Assembly: GCA_946478775.1 (NCBI GenBank)
Contig: CAMLDR010000024.1
Span: forward strand, 1-33,857
Reading direction: 5' to 3'
DNA length: 33,857 bases
Source of the DNA: an uncultured Flavobacteriales bacterium
Lineage (GTDB): Bacteria; Bacteroidota; Bacteroidia; Flavobacteriales; Crocinitomicaceae
Of this stretch, positions 23,836 through 33,000 are shown in pieces. The number at the start of each line of letters is the position of its first letter. Position 1 is the stretch's first letter. The notes under the pieces were generated by a model. That model saw nothing but the letters and a program-made list of their open reading frames with translations. It was not told where the DNA came from and searched no databases. The position numbers and the translations under genes were made by a program.

Positions 23836-24515
23836 CTGTTATGCTCTTTCAGCACCTCATGGATAAAAATGATCGGAAGAAGCATACTCAAATTGTAGTA
23901 AATATCTTCCAAGGGGATCGTTCCAATGCGTATTCCCATGATGTGTGTCTCAGAATACCAAACAACCGGTCCTTTCGTGAAAAACCCTGTTAATGCGCCG
24001 TTCACAATCAAAAACGGGACAAGACAAACCAGGAAGGTCAGTGCAAAGTAATTGAACCACCTGGCCTTAAGCCGGAAGTGAATTCCTATCACCAGTAAAG
24101 TGGAAAGTGAACAGGCCGTTAAGGTATACCAGTTCTTCAAATAGAAGATGGTTAGCAACAAACCGGAAAGAACCATTGCAAAAGCAAAGGCCCGACCCAA
24201 AAGATCCAATTTCAAATCCGGAAAATATCCTCTAATGACTTCGTAAACAAATAAACAGGCGTATGGAACAACCAAAAAAAACAAGACCTCTTCAACCGGT
24301 AAGCGGAACAGGTAAATTCCCTGAACATAGATCGGATTGAAACCCCAGACCTGGTGTTCGGTAAAATAATTGTCCCACAACAAAAAGAACAAGCCAACCA
24401 GGATGATGGCAGGAAATACGGTTTTCCAATGAGTGTAGAAATGGATCTTCTTGTCAAAACTCAATAAGAACGGAAAAATGATCGTGCCGAAAATGATCCA
24501 AAAGTATAAACTCAT
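23817..24515 (-). CDS. Lycopene cyclase, fused CrtYc/CrtYd type
   Basis: Cyclises the ends of lycopene to give beta-carotene. The 232-residue membrane protein has about six to seven hydrophobic helices and the lycopene cyclase domain signature LPVEEVLFFLVVPYACLFVYE (about residues 72-92), with a second, weaker copy in the C-terminal half (IGTIPLEDIYYNLSMLLPIIFIHE), so it is the two-domain form found in Bacteroidota. Its start is coupled by ATGA overlap to crtZ, so both products, which act in sequence on the same carotenoid, are made together. The gene end overlaps the terminator of the convergent lipoprotein gene. Phytoene synthase and desaturase genes are not in this window. Confidence 0.92.
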   Translation of the reverse strand: MSLYFWIIFGTIIFPFLLSFDKKIHFYTHWKTVFPAIILVGLFFLLWDNYFTEHQVWGFNPIYVQGIYLFRLPVEEVLFFLVVPYACLFVYEVIRGYFPDLKLDLLGRAFAFAMVLSGLLLTIFYLKNWYTLTACSLSTLLVIGIHFRLKARWFNYFALTFLVCLVPFLIVNGALTGFFTKGPVVWYSETHIMGIRIGTIPLEDIYYNLSMLLPIIFIHEVLKEHNRKKATK

Positions 24516-25000
24516 TTAGCTGCTTTATTTTGTTTGTAGGCCTTCCTCGCTTCGTTGTAATATTTAAACGGCACGATTAATAACCCGAAACATTCTCCGT
24601 CTTCTTTGTTTAAATGTTTGTGATGCATTTTATGTGCCCGTCTGATCGCTAAGAAATAAGGGGTATTGATCTCGCGGATCCATTTAAACCGGCGATGAAT
24701 AAACACATCATGGATGAGAAAATAGGTAAATCCGTAAACCATGATCCCAAATCCCATCCAAACAAAGCCATATTGCTTGTACATCAATCCCAGCATAATT
24801 CCCAACCAACTTGGAATCGCGAAGATCAAAAAGAACACGTCGTTCCGTTCAAAAAAACCCTGCTCCCCTTTACTGTGATGATCTCTGTGGAAATACCACA
24901 TAAAACCATGCATCGCAAACTTGTGTGCAGACCAGGCCGCAAACTCCGTCAGAAAGAAAGTTCCCATTAAAATCAATATGCCTGCCCAAGTTGGAATCAT
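24512..25000 (-). CDS. crtZ: Beta-carotene 3-hydroxylase
   Basis: Di-iron membrane hydroxylase that adds hydroxyl groups to the beta rings of carotene, giving zeaxanthin. The histidine clusters required for the iron site are visible: HKFAMH (HxxxxH), HRDHH, HDVFIHRR and HKMHH, in a 162-residue protein with about four hydrophobic helices (roughly residues 5-22, 50-72 and 74-92 are clearest). Residue order fits the fatty-acid-hydroxylase superfamily and CrtZ length. Start and stop overlap the neighbouring genes by 4 nt each (ATGA), giving a four-gene coupled unit from the SpoIIE protein to the cyclase. Confidence 0.94.
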   Translation of the reverse strand: MIPTWAGILILMGTFFLTEFAAWSAHKFAMHGFMWYFHRDHHSKGEQGFFERNDVFFLIFAIPSWLGIMLGLMYKQYGFVWMGFGIMVYGFTYFLIHDVFIHRRFKWIREINTPYFLAIRRAHKMHHKHLNKEDGECFGLLIVPFKYYNEARKAYKQNKAAK

Positions 25001-25623
25001 CGGTTTAAAATTGCGAAAAATATTAATAAGATTATAAATAATCCGACAGTAACTTTATTTGTCTCCACTGTTTTTCTTCTCAATACCCAAAAAGAGAAAA
25101 CAGAAGCGAAGATCATCCAGCAAATATAATTGTATAAAGGAATCTCATGATTATTCCAGGACCAAAATCCTGAACGAATGGCAACAGGTTCGATGAGCCA
25201 GTCCAAACCAGTCATCAGTGCTCCGGCTATCAGTGCTTTCAGAATTAATGGGATCTTCCATTTATTTACAATGGCCGTGGAAGTAAATGTCAGCAACACC
25301 CAGTTTAAAGCAATTGTAAGCGGAATACCATCCACTTTATAACCTAATACAGTTCCATATTCATAATGACCAAAAAGCAGTGAAGTGTGAACACCAATCC
25401 ACTCAATGAAAAAACCTGCAGCGCCGATCAGCAGTAAATCGATGTGTTTCCTGCCTGAATAATCCCTGAATGAAAGATACAGACAGCCGAATGACAGCAA
25501 CAGGTTGAACGGAGTTAATTCCAGGAAAGATGCACGCGAACTTGAATGCAGACCAATCAATCCAACACTGTAAAAGATGATTAAGACAATTAAAAGTACG
25601 TTTTGCTTTTTAACAGGGCTCAT
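24997..25623 (-). CDS. CruF-like carotenoid biosynthesis membrane protein
   Basis: Member of the CruF/bisanhydrobacterioruberin hydratase-like family (DUF422), membrane proteins that hydrate the psi ends of carotenoids such as myxol precursors. The 208-residue sequence has about seven hydrophobic helices and conserved patches: FFIEWIGVHTSLLFGHYEYG (about residues 72-91), then GIPLTIALNWVLL and GLDWLIEPVAIRSGFWSW with acidic and tryptophan residues facing the active site. It sits in front of crtZ and the lycopene cyclase with ATGA overlap on both sides, which supports a carotenoid role. Whether it hydrates lycopene, a monocyclic intermediate, or has another role cannot be decided from sequence. 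Confidence 0.85.
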   Translation of the reverse strand: MSPVKKQNVLLIVLIIFYSVGLIGLHSSSRASFLELTPFNLLLSFGCLYLSFRDYSGRKHIDLLLIGAAGFFIEWIGVHTSLLFGHYEYGTVLGYKVDGIPLTIALNWVLLTFTSTAIVNKWKIPLILKALIAGALMTGLDWLIEPVAIRSGFWSWNNHEIPLYNYICWMIFASVFSFWVLRRKTVETNKVTVGLFIILLIFFAILNR

Positions 25624-27827
25624 TGTGGGGCTAATTTAATTCCAAATAAACAAACATCATCTACCTGGCCAAGCGTTCCTTTCCAGGTATGAAAATGTTC
25701 TTTCAATAATTCATGCTGTTCGTTTGCTTTCTTACCGGAGATACTCAATAAATATGCATGTAAGTTTGCCAGCTTCAACTTCTTTCCTTTCTCCCCTCCG
25801 AACTGGTCAGCATACCCATCGGTGTATGCGAAGAGTTGATCGCCTGGTTCCAATTGAATGGTATGGGTTTCGAAATTGGTCGTGATATCGCTTTTTCCTA
25901 CCGGCATTTTATCAGCCGGGAACTTAATCAATTCACCGGCACGTATGACTATCGGGTTATTGTAAGCTGTTGCATACCCCAGGTTTCGGTTTGATTCATC
26001 GAAACAGAATAAAACGCCGTCCATTCCGTCCCTTGCTCCATCGTGTGAGATGGATTCAACCAAACGTTTTCTGACGTGGTCAAAAATTTTGCCGGGTTCT
26101 TCTATTCCCAATTGATTGATCGCTTCACTCAAAAAAGTAATGTTCAGAGCACTCATAAATGCTCCCGGAACTCCATGTCCGGTACTGTCGCAAATAGCCA
26201 GATAGAATTTACCGTGCCGTTTGGTTGCCCAGTAAAAGTCACCCGAAACAATGTCCTTCGGCTGGAAGAAAATGAAGGATTCCGGAAGTGCTTCTTTCAA
26301 TAATTTCTGCTGCACCAACAAGGATTCCTGGATGCGTTTCGCATAGTGGATAGAATCCAGTATTTCGATCTGTTTTTCCTCGATCAGGGTTTTTTGGTTT
26401 TCAATTTCTTCGTTTTGCTGATTCAGGAGTGCATTCGCCTTTTTCTTTTGCCGGTTGGATTTGAAACTGATCCCAAGTGAGATCACAATTAATCCTCCGA
26501 TCAGGAACAAACCAATAATGAGGTTGCTTTTGCGCCCATTTTCAGCAGTGATCAATTGATTTGTCTGCTTTGAAAGTGCCAGATCCTGCTCTTTTCTTTC
26601 CAGTTCGTTCAGGGAATTCAGGGTAGCAATTTGATTGGTAACTGCTTCCAGGTCGCTTTTCTCCTTCAGGGAATTTGCCTTTTCAAAGTATTCAAGCGCC
26701 TGCTTAAAATCACCCGACTTTTTCAAAATCTCAGATAGCGTGTTGTAGGTACGAACCAAGCCGTTGGCATCTTCAGTATCTTCAAACGCATCCAAAGCTG
26801 TTTGAGTATGCTCTATCGCGAGTTTGGTCTGCCCCATTTCCTGGTAGATCGTTGCTTTCGTCAATTGTACTTCAGCATAGTTTAGCAGATCTGCATCTTT
26901 ATTGGAAAGTTTCTCTGCCATTTCTGCCGACTTCAATGCTTCGGGATACTTTTTTATATCAGCGAGGTAATTTGCTTCGCCCCGGTAGTAGGTAAACCAA
27001 ACGCCATCTTCATTCAGGCGCTGGGCTACTTTCTTCAATTCGGCGAGCATTTCCTTTGCTTTGGAAAATTGTTTGGCCTCGCGATAATCCAGGCTCAGAT
27101 TATAAAGGATCGTTTCAAGCAGCCGGTAATTCCCGGATTTCTCCACTTCCTTCTTTGCGATCAAAAAGTATTTGGTAGACTGCGTGTGCATCCGGCGCTC
27201 GTGGTAAACAGTTCCCAGATTCAGGTAAACAGAACCCAAATCCCCATTTGTTTTTTTGCTCAGCCTCAATGCTTCTTCAAACTCTGCGATGGCCTGGTCG
27301 TACAATCCAACCGCTTTGTAAGTCACTCCCAGATTGGTGCACAGAACTGCCGTTCGTTCGTAATCCATTAACCTTTGCCCCCACTCTTTGGCTTTTTGGT
27401 AATTTTTCAAAGCCAGTGTAAAATTTCCCTTTTCATAGTAAACCGATCCCAAATTGGAATAGGCACCGATCAGCTTATCCTCCTGATGATACCTTCTGCG
27501 CATTTGGATCAGCTCTTCGTATACTTTAATTGCTTCCGTATATCTTGAATTCAGCCGGTAATAAACTCCCAACGTATTCTTGGCGTCCATCACTCCGCGG
27601 GGATAATTTTTCTTTTGTGCTAAAACCAATCCTTTTTGAAGGTACAGGTAGGTTGAATCCAGGGAATAATCCAGGTAAGCCCAGGCAATTTCGTTGTATT
27701 GGTAAACGCGCATGGTATCGGAAGAAACGGGCTTTTGGAGTGCAGTTTTCATGCTGTCCAGATATCCGGTCTGACAGAAAGATCCGAAAGCCACAAGCAG
27801 TGCTATCCCTAAAATCCAACTTCGCAT
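25620..27827 (-). CDS. TPR sensor with SpoIIE-type PP2C phosphatase domain
   Basis: A membrane-anchored signalling protein. The N terminus is a signal peptide (WILGIALLVAFGSFCQ). Residues about 35-400 hold tetratricopeptide repeats (for example AYSNLGSVYYEKGNFTLAL and LNLGTVYHERRMHTQS), exported to the periplasm. A membrane helix is at about 437-455 (NLIIGLFLIGGLIVISLGI), followed by a coiled coil (about 465-500) and a cytoplasmic SpoIIE-like phosphatase domain (about 510-735) with FQPKDIVSGDFYW, CDSTGHGVPGAFMS and YTDGYADQFGG, where aspartates bind the metals. Targets would be a phosphorylated anti-anti-sigma factor or similar. It overlaps the CruF-like start (ATGA), so it is the first gene of the carotenoid operon, an unusual pairing. 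Confidence 0.93.
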   Translation of the reverse strand: MRSWILGIALLVAFGSFCQTGYLDSMKTALQKPVSSDTMRVYQYNEIAWAYLDYSLDSTYLYLQKGLVLAQKKNYPRGVMDAKNTLGVYYRLNSRYTEAIKVYEELIQMRRRYHQEDKLIGAYSNLGSVYYEKGNFTLALKNYQKAKEWGQRLMDYERTAVLCTNLGVTYKAVGLYDQAIAEFEEALRLSKKTNGDLGSVYLNLGTVYHERRMHTQSTKYFLIAKKEVEKSGNYRLLETILYNLSLDYREAKQFSKAKEMLAELKKVAQRLNEDGVWFTYYRGEANYLADIKKYPEALKSAEMAEKLSNKDADLLNYAEVQLTKATIYQEMGQTKLAIEHTQTALDAFEDTEDANGLVRTYNTLSEILKKSGDFKQALEYFEKANSLKEKSDLEAVTNQIATLNSLNELERKEQDLALSKQTNQLITAENGRKSNLIIGLFLIGGLIVISLGISFKSNRQKKKANALLNQQNEEIENQKTLIEEKQIEILDSIHYAKRIQESLLVQQKLLKEALPESFIFFQPKDIVSGDFYWATKRHGKFYLAICDSTGHGVPGAFMSALNITFLSEAINQLGIEEPGKIFDHVRKRLVESISHDGARDGMDGVLFCFDESNRNLGYATAYNNPIVIRAGELIKFPADKMPVGKSDITTNFETHTIQLEPGDQLFAYTDGYADQFGGEKGKKLKLANLHAYLLSISGKKANEQHELLKEHFHTWKGTLGQVDDVCLFGIKLAPQ

Positions 27828-27946
27828 GATCGAAGATACTTAAAATTCAAAATCAGGAATACAAAATTTAAAAATGATCAACCGAAAGCTTCATTTGAAA
27901 CAAGTTCCAAGAGTTGAAAAGTTCAATGGTTCAATTAATTAAACTC

Positions 27947-27989
27947 TTTGAACATTTTGAACATTTTGAACATTTTGAACATTTTGAAC
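27947..27989. repeat. Tandem 9-bp repeat, four copies plus partial
   Basis: TTTGAACAT is repeated four times head to tail from 27947 to 27982, followed by TTTGAAC at 27983-27989. The array ends at the HflX stop codon (minus strand) and lies upstream of the TPR-SpoIIE gene. Surrounding sequence also contains GTTCAA and TTGAAC elements, which gives weak stem potential. Confidence 0.9.
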
Positions 27990-29170
27990 TAGTACAAAAA
28001 GTTGTTGAATGGATAGCGGATCGCAAAGATGCGTTTGATCTCGGAGTACATGGTTTCTTTCAGTTCTTCCACATTCTCCTTATCCGTTGCAGAAATGAAT
28101 ACACATTTGGTAGCCGGCAAGCGGTTCATCCAGGTTTTTTTCAATTCTTCCAGGGTCATATTTGCACCCTCCTCATTATCCGGATTGTACTGGTATGCAT
28201 CGATCTTATTGAAAACAAGAATCATCGGTTTGTCCTTATTGTCCAGTTCAGCCAACGTTTCATTCACAATATGCAGCTGATCTTCAAAATTGGGATGCGA
28301 AATATCTACCACATGGATCAGTAAATCTGCCTCGCGCACCTCATCCAAAGTAGATTTGAACGATTCCACCAATTGATGAGGTAATTTACGAATGAACCCA
28401 ACGGTATCCGTCAACAGGAAGGGCAGGTTCTCGATCACTACTTTACGAACGGTCGTATCCAGGGTTGCGAATAATTTATTCTCTGCAAAAACATCTGATT
28501 TACTCAACAAGTTCATCAGTGTACTTTTTCCAACGTTGGTATAACCTACCAAAGCAACACGTACCAATTGCCCGCGATTGCTTCGCTGAACCGACATTTG
28601 CTTATCAATTTCCTTGAGCTTTTCTTTCAGGAGCGCAATCCGCGTTTGAATGATCCGTCTGTCGGTTTCAATCTGGGATTCTCCCGGACCACGCAACCCA
28701 ATCCCCCCTTTCTGACGCTCCAAGTGAGTCCACAATCTTTTCAATCGGGGAAGCATGTACTGCATTTGTGCCAGTTCCACCTGCGTTTTAGCATGGGATG
28801 TTCTGGCCCTGGAAGCAAAAATATCTAGGATCAGGATGTTCCGGTCGAGGATCTTACATTCCAGTTCGCGTTCAATATTCCGCAATTGGGAAGGAGAAAG
28901 TTCATCATCAAAAATGACCAGCTCTATCCCGTGCTCTTTAATGTATTCTTTGATTTCCTCCAGCTTACCCGTTCCCACAAAGGTTCTCGGGTTAGTCATT
29001 GGAAGTTTCTGCGTAAATCTTTTGACAGCAGTTGCACCTGCAGTTTCTGCCAGGAATTCCAACTCGTCCAGGTATTCATGAGCCTGCTCGTCTGTCACGG
29101 GAGATACAATAATTCCAACAAGTACGCAGGTTTCTTCAACCGCATCTACTAAAACGTGACCTTCACTCAT
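27989..29170 (-). CDS. hflX: Ribosome-associated GTPase HflX
   Basis: GTPase that binds the large ribosomal subunit and splits stalled ribosomes under stress. The 393-residue protein has the N-terminal HflX domain (about residues 15-110; TNPRTFVGTGKLEEI and VIFDDELSPSQLRNIE), the central linker with QVELAQMQYMLPRL and GGIGLRGPGESQIE, and the G domain with GYTNVGKSTLMN (G1), DTVGFIRKLP (G3) and VFNKID (G4), followed by a short C-terminal domain. Everything required is present. Its start is 2 nt after the stop of the cytochrome c gene on the same strand, which is not the usual hfq neighbourhood known from Proteobacteria. Confidence 0.97.
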   Translation of the reverse strand: MSEGHVLVDAVEETCVLVGIIVSPVTDEQAHEYLDELEFLAETAGATAVKRFTQKLPMTNPRTFVGTGKLEEIKEYIKEHGIELVIFDDELSPSQLRNIERELECKILDRNILILDIFASRARTSHAKTQVELAQMQYMLPRLKRLWTHLERQKGGIGLRGPGESQIETDRRIIQTRIALLKEKLKEIDKQMSVQRSNRGQLVRVALVGYTNVGKSTLMNLLSKSDVFAENKLFATLDTTVRKVVIENLPFLLTDTVGFIRKLPHQLVESFKSTLDEVREADLLIHVVDISHPNFEDQLHIVNETLAELDNKDKPMILVFNKIDAYQYNPDNEEGANMTLEELKKTWMNRLPATKCVFISATDKENVEELKETMYSEIKRIFAIRYPFNNFLY

Positions 29171-29172
29171 AG

Positions 29173-29520
29173 TTATTTTCGTAAATTTTGAACGAACTTT
29201 ACCAGTCCTTTTATTTCGGGTGTGCTCAACATCTCTTCGTAGGGCATCATCCCCTTGTCATTTCCTTTGCGGATCATTTGTTCAATTGCTTTTTCATCCA
29301 GTTTACTGATCGAAAGATCTTTTGCATTGGATGCTTTCAGTGTTCCATCCGGCCCGTGACATGAAGCACAGTTCAATGTGTAAACTGCTCTTGCATCTTC
29401 CAGGGAGATCGGTTCATTCGAAACGGGCCCTTTCTCTGCTTCGGGTGTTTTACTTTCACCACAGCCGGCACTCAACAAACAAAGCGCCGAAAAAACCAGC
29501 ACGCTGTTCTTTAAAACCAT
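29173..29520 (-). CDS. Lipoprotein cytochrome c, class I
   Basis: A small heme protein for periplasmic electron transfer. From the ATG at 29518-29520 the protein of 115 residues begins with a lipoprotein signal ending LLSAGC, so the mature form is anchored through Cys20. Heme is attached at C51-A-S-C54-H55 (NCASCHGPDG), and KGMMPYEEM supplies the distal methionine. An upstream in-frame ATG at 29592 would give 24 extra polar residues in front of the signal and is rejected. The first codons overlap the 3' end of the preceding cytochrome b-like gene by 10 nt, and hflX follows after 2 nt, so the three genes form one unit. Confidence 0.92.
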   Translation of the reverse strand: MVLKNSVLVFSALCLLSAGCGESKTPEAEKGPVSNEPISLEDARAVYTLNCASCHGPDGTLKASNAKDLSISKLDEKAIEQMIRKGNDKGMMPYEEMLSTPEIKGLVKFVQNLRK

Positions 29521-29948
29521 GATCCTCCCAATACGGTTCTGAACGGCCAGGGAATCGCAGCGAAAATGATAATCAATACGATCGTATACCAAATCAGGAT
29601 GGTTTTGTGTTTTTTAGCCGGGTCCAATGCTTTTTCCGCTTTCTTTCTACCGATGGTGATCAGCGTTACTGCGATTACCATCAACAGGATGTGCTCCAGT
29701 CCGAAAAAACGGTACTGCGGGTTTTTCATCCAGCCTTCTGCGTAAGAGATCTTGCCTGAAACAAACGAAACAATTGTTCCTACCAAAATCTGGATGTGTA
29801 ACATCACCATTGCAAACAAGTTCAGCATTTTATCGCCTTTCTCGTATTTCCCGCTTCTCAATTTTAAGATTGCGTTCACAATAGCAAAAAACAATAAAGC
29901 TAAAGCAAGCCAGCGTAATCCTGAATGTACATGTATCAATGCGCTCAT
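29511..29948 (-). CDS. Cytochrome b-like four-helix membrane protein
   Basis: Likely a small heme-binding membrane protein. The 145 residues form four hydrophobic helices (about 8-25, 42-62, 82-97 and 118-137). Histidines occur at or near the helices: HVHSGLRW in the first, MLHIQILVG in the second, LEHILLM in the third and KKHKTILIW at the start of the fourth, a pattern suited to two heme groups. Genes of this type in Bacteroidota are usually annotated as cytochrome B. Overlap with the cytochrome c lipoprotein gene suggests that it passes electrons to that partner. The physiological donor is unknown. Confidence 0.82.
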   Translation of the reverse strand: MSALIHVHSGLRWLALALLFFAIVNAILKLRSGKYEKGDKMLNLFAMVMLHIQILVGTIVSFVSGKISYAEGWMKNPQYRFFGLEHILLMVIAVTLITIGRKKAEKALDPAKKHKTILIWYTIVLIIIFAAIPWPFRTVLGGSWF

Positions 29949-29965
29949 AATAAGTCAATTTTTGG

Positions 29966-29973
29966 CAAAATTA
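29966..29973 (-). promoter_or_regulatory. Putative -7 element for the cytochrome/hflX operon
   Basis: On the minus strand this reads TAATTTTG, an exact TAnnTTTG match, 17 nt before the ATG at 29948. No good TTTG is found at the -33 spacing; GTTCG lies about 22 nt upstream. Confidence 0.45.
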
Positions 29974-30064
29974 CCGAAAAAAAGACCTCATTGGTCGAAC
30001 CGAATCACTTATTTCCACATAGAATCACTATTTTTCAGCCCTTAAAACCAGAAGTTTCCAAAAA

Positions 30065-33000
30065 ATGATCCGATATATCTTTGCTCTCCTGTTTCCACTG
30101 AGCGTTTTTTCCCAAGCCGAAAAACCTGAAAATGGAGTTAAGGCACCCCATGCAAACTCATTTGTACTGACGAATGTCACCATTCTCATCTCTCCCGATA
30201 AGACCATTGAAAACGGTACGATTACCGTTCGGGACGGTAAGATCACTTCCGTAGACAAGATCTTGCTGACGACTCCGAAGGACCTGGTTGTTATTGATGG
30301 AAATCACGCAGTAGTGGTTCCTTCTTTCATTGAAGTGAACTCCACCATGGGTATCCCGGCTGACCAGAAAGCGGAGAACAAAACCGGCCCCTATTATTGG
30401 AATCATGCCATTCGTTCTGAATTTGATGCCATTGACTGGTACAAAACAGATGAGAAACTGACTGCCGAATACCAGAAAATGGGATTTGGTTCGGTATTGG
30501 TTCATAGAAATGACGGTTTGGCACAAGGCTACGGTTCGCTGATGCAATTAGGAACTACGAACAGCACGAACCTGCCCTATTTGAGTAAAGCGGCTTCGTT
30601 CTATTCGTTCAGAAAGGGAAGTTCGCCACTGGACTACCCGAGCTCCCTGGTAGGATCAATAGCATTGCTGCGCCAATCTTTTTACGATGCACAATGGCAT
30701 TCGCAATATGGAAAAGATGCCAATTACAGCCTGGACGCACTGACTCTTCAATTGAAAAAACCGGCATTCTTTGTTTTGGACGACAAATCGGATGTGTTCC
30801 GGGTCAAATCCTTCATGCGGGAATTCAAACGCGATTTTACGGTAATCGGAACAGGGCAGGAACAATTCTTAGGAAATGCATGGGACACTCTGAAAGTTCA
30901 GCTCGTGATCCCGATTAATTTCCCGGAAGCTTTTGATCTGAAAGATCCTTACCTGGCCCATGAGATCCCTTACAGCGAATTAAAAATCTGGGAAATGGCT
31001 TCCCGTAACCCGGGTTTCTTATTCAAACACAAAGTACCCTTCATTACTTCGGCTGCCGGTCATACCTCAGCTGCTGATTTCTGGAAACACATTCACCAGG
31101 CATTAGCTGCAGGCTGGGCTGTAAATGATGTGCTTCGTTCACTGACTGTTGCCCCGGCAACTTTACTGGGTGTTCAGAAAGAACTGGGAACAATTGAAAC
31201 AGATAAATGGGCAAACTTTACGGTTTACGATCAGAACCCTTTCCTCTTCCAGGCAAAAGTACTGGAAGTGTTTTCAAAAGGAGAACGAAAAGTATTTCAA
31301 AATGCACCTCTCTCTGATATTCGCGGAACTTACAGTTTGAATATTGACGGATCGAAATACTGGCTGGAAATAGCAGGAACACCTGCTCAGCCGGAAGGGA
31401 AAGTGAAATTGGTTCGAACCATTCAGGATTCGCTGACACTCGCCAATAAGTCGGATACGCTGACCTCCAATGCGAAGCTGTCATTGGTAAACAACGATAT
31501 TACGATCCAGTTTACCCAATTGGTTGACGGAGAAAAACAGTCCTTCAGTTTAAAAGGAGATGTGAATCCGCGTGTCTATATTTTTGAAGGTGAAGGAACG
31601 AACAACAAAGGAAAGTGGATCAAGTGGAGTGCATTACGCAATAAGAAATACGAAGCGAAAGACGAGAACAAACAAGCCTGGACCTTGGATACGCTAACTA
31701 TTCCGGGGGCGCGTTTCCCGAACAGTGCTTTTGGTTTCACTACTCCACCAAAACAATCGGTGATCATTTTCGAACAGGCTACTATCTGGACAAATACCGA
31801 TGAAGGCATTATCCAGGAAGGAACCGTTGTAGTGGAAAACGGAAAAATCAAGGCCATTCACAAAGGTTCGGGAACTTACCTGAAACCGAATGATGCCATT
31901 GTGATCAATGCACGCGGAAAAATCCTTACGACCGGAATTATTGATGAGCATTCGCACATTGCTTTAACACGTGGTGTAAACGAAGGCGGACAGGCGGTGG
32001 CTTGTGAAGTGCGCATGGAAGATGCTATCAACGCGGAAGATATGGATGTTTACCGGCAATTGGCGGGTGGTGTAACTGCTGCTCAATTATTGCACGGCTC
32101 TGCCAATCCGATTGGCGGACAGTCTGCTTTGGTGAAATTGAAATGGGGACATTATCCGCATGAATACGTGATCAAAAACGCTCCGAAATTCGTGAAGTTC
32201 GCTTTGGGTGAGAACGTAAAACAATCCAACTGGGGAGTCAGCAACCGGTTCCCGCAAACACGAATGGGTGTGGAACAGGTTTACATTGATGCCTTTTCAC
32301 GCGCATTGGCTTATCACCAGTCAAAGACTCCGCAAACCGGTAAAAACAAGGATAAAAATGCGGTTCCACCGGCAGTAGACCTCGAACTGGAAGCTTTGTA
32401 CGAAATCGTTTCGGGTGAACGCCGAATTACCTGTCACAGTTATGTGCAGTCGGAAATCAATATGCTGATGCATGTCGCTGATTCCTTCGGATTTAAGGTT
32501 AACACCTTCACCCATATTTTAGAAGGTTATAAAGTGGCGGATAAAATGAAGGAACACGGAGTTGGTGCTTCTACTTTCTCCGACTGGTGGGCGTACAAGT
32601 TCGAAGTGATGGATGCAATTCCGCAGAATGCTTCGCTGATGACGCAAATGGGATTGGTTGTCGCGATCAATTCGGATGATGCTGAAATGGGACGACGTTT
32701 GAACCAGGAAGCTGCAAAAACGATTAAATATGGCGGTGCAACCGAAGAGCAAGCCTGGAAAATGGTGACGCTGAACCCGGCTAAACTCCTGCATCTGGAT
32801 GACCGCATGGGAACTGTGCAGGTTGGAAAGGATGCGGATCTGGTCTTGTGGACAAACAATCCTTTGAGCATTACTGCAAAACCACTTTACACGGTAGTAG
32901 ACGGAGAGATCTTATTCGATGCCCAAAAAGATTTCATCATTCAGCAGGAAATAGCGGCGGAAAGAGCACGCATTCTTGCAAAAATGTCGGAAGAAAGTAA

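Noticed and set aside
27828..27946. Promoter or terminator between hflX and the TPR-SpoIIE gene
   Set aside because: TATCTTCG and TAAATTTTG are near misses with poor spacing, and the AAGAGTT/AACTCTT pairing is weak, so no specific site is called.
27914..28324. Plus-strand frame with EHFEHFEHFEHF repeat
   Set aside because: The repeat comes from translating the 9-bp array, and the rest is antisense to hflX; no start context or protein-like composition.
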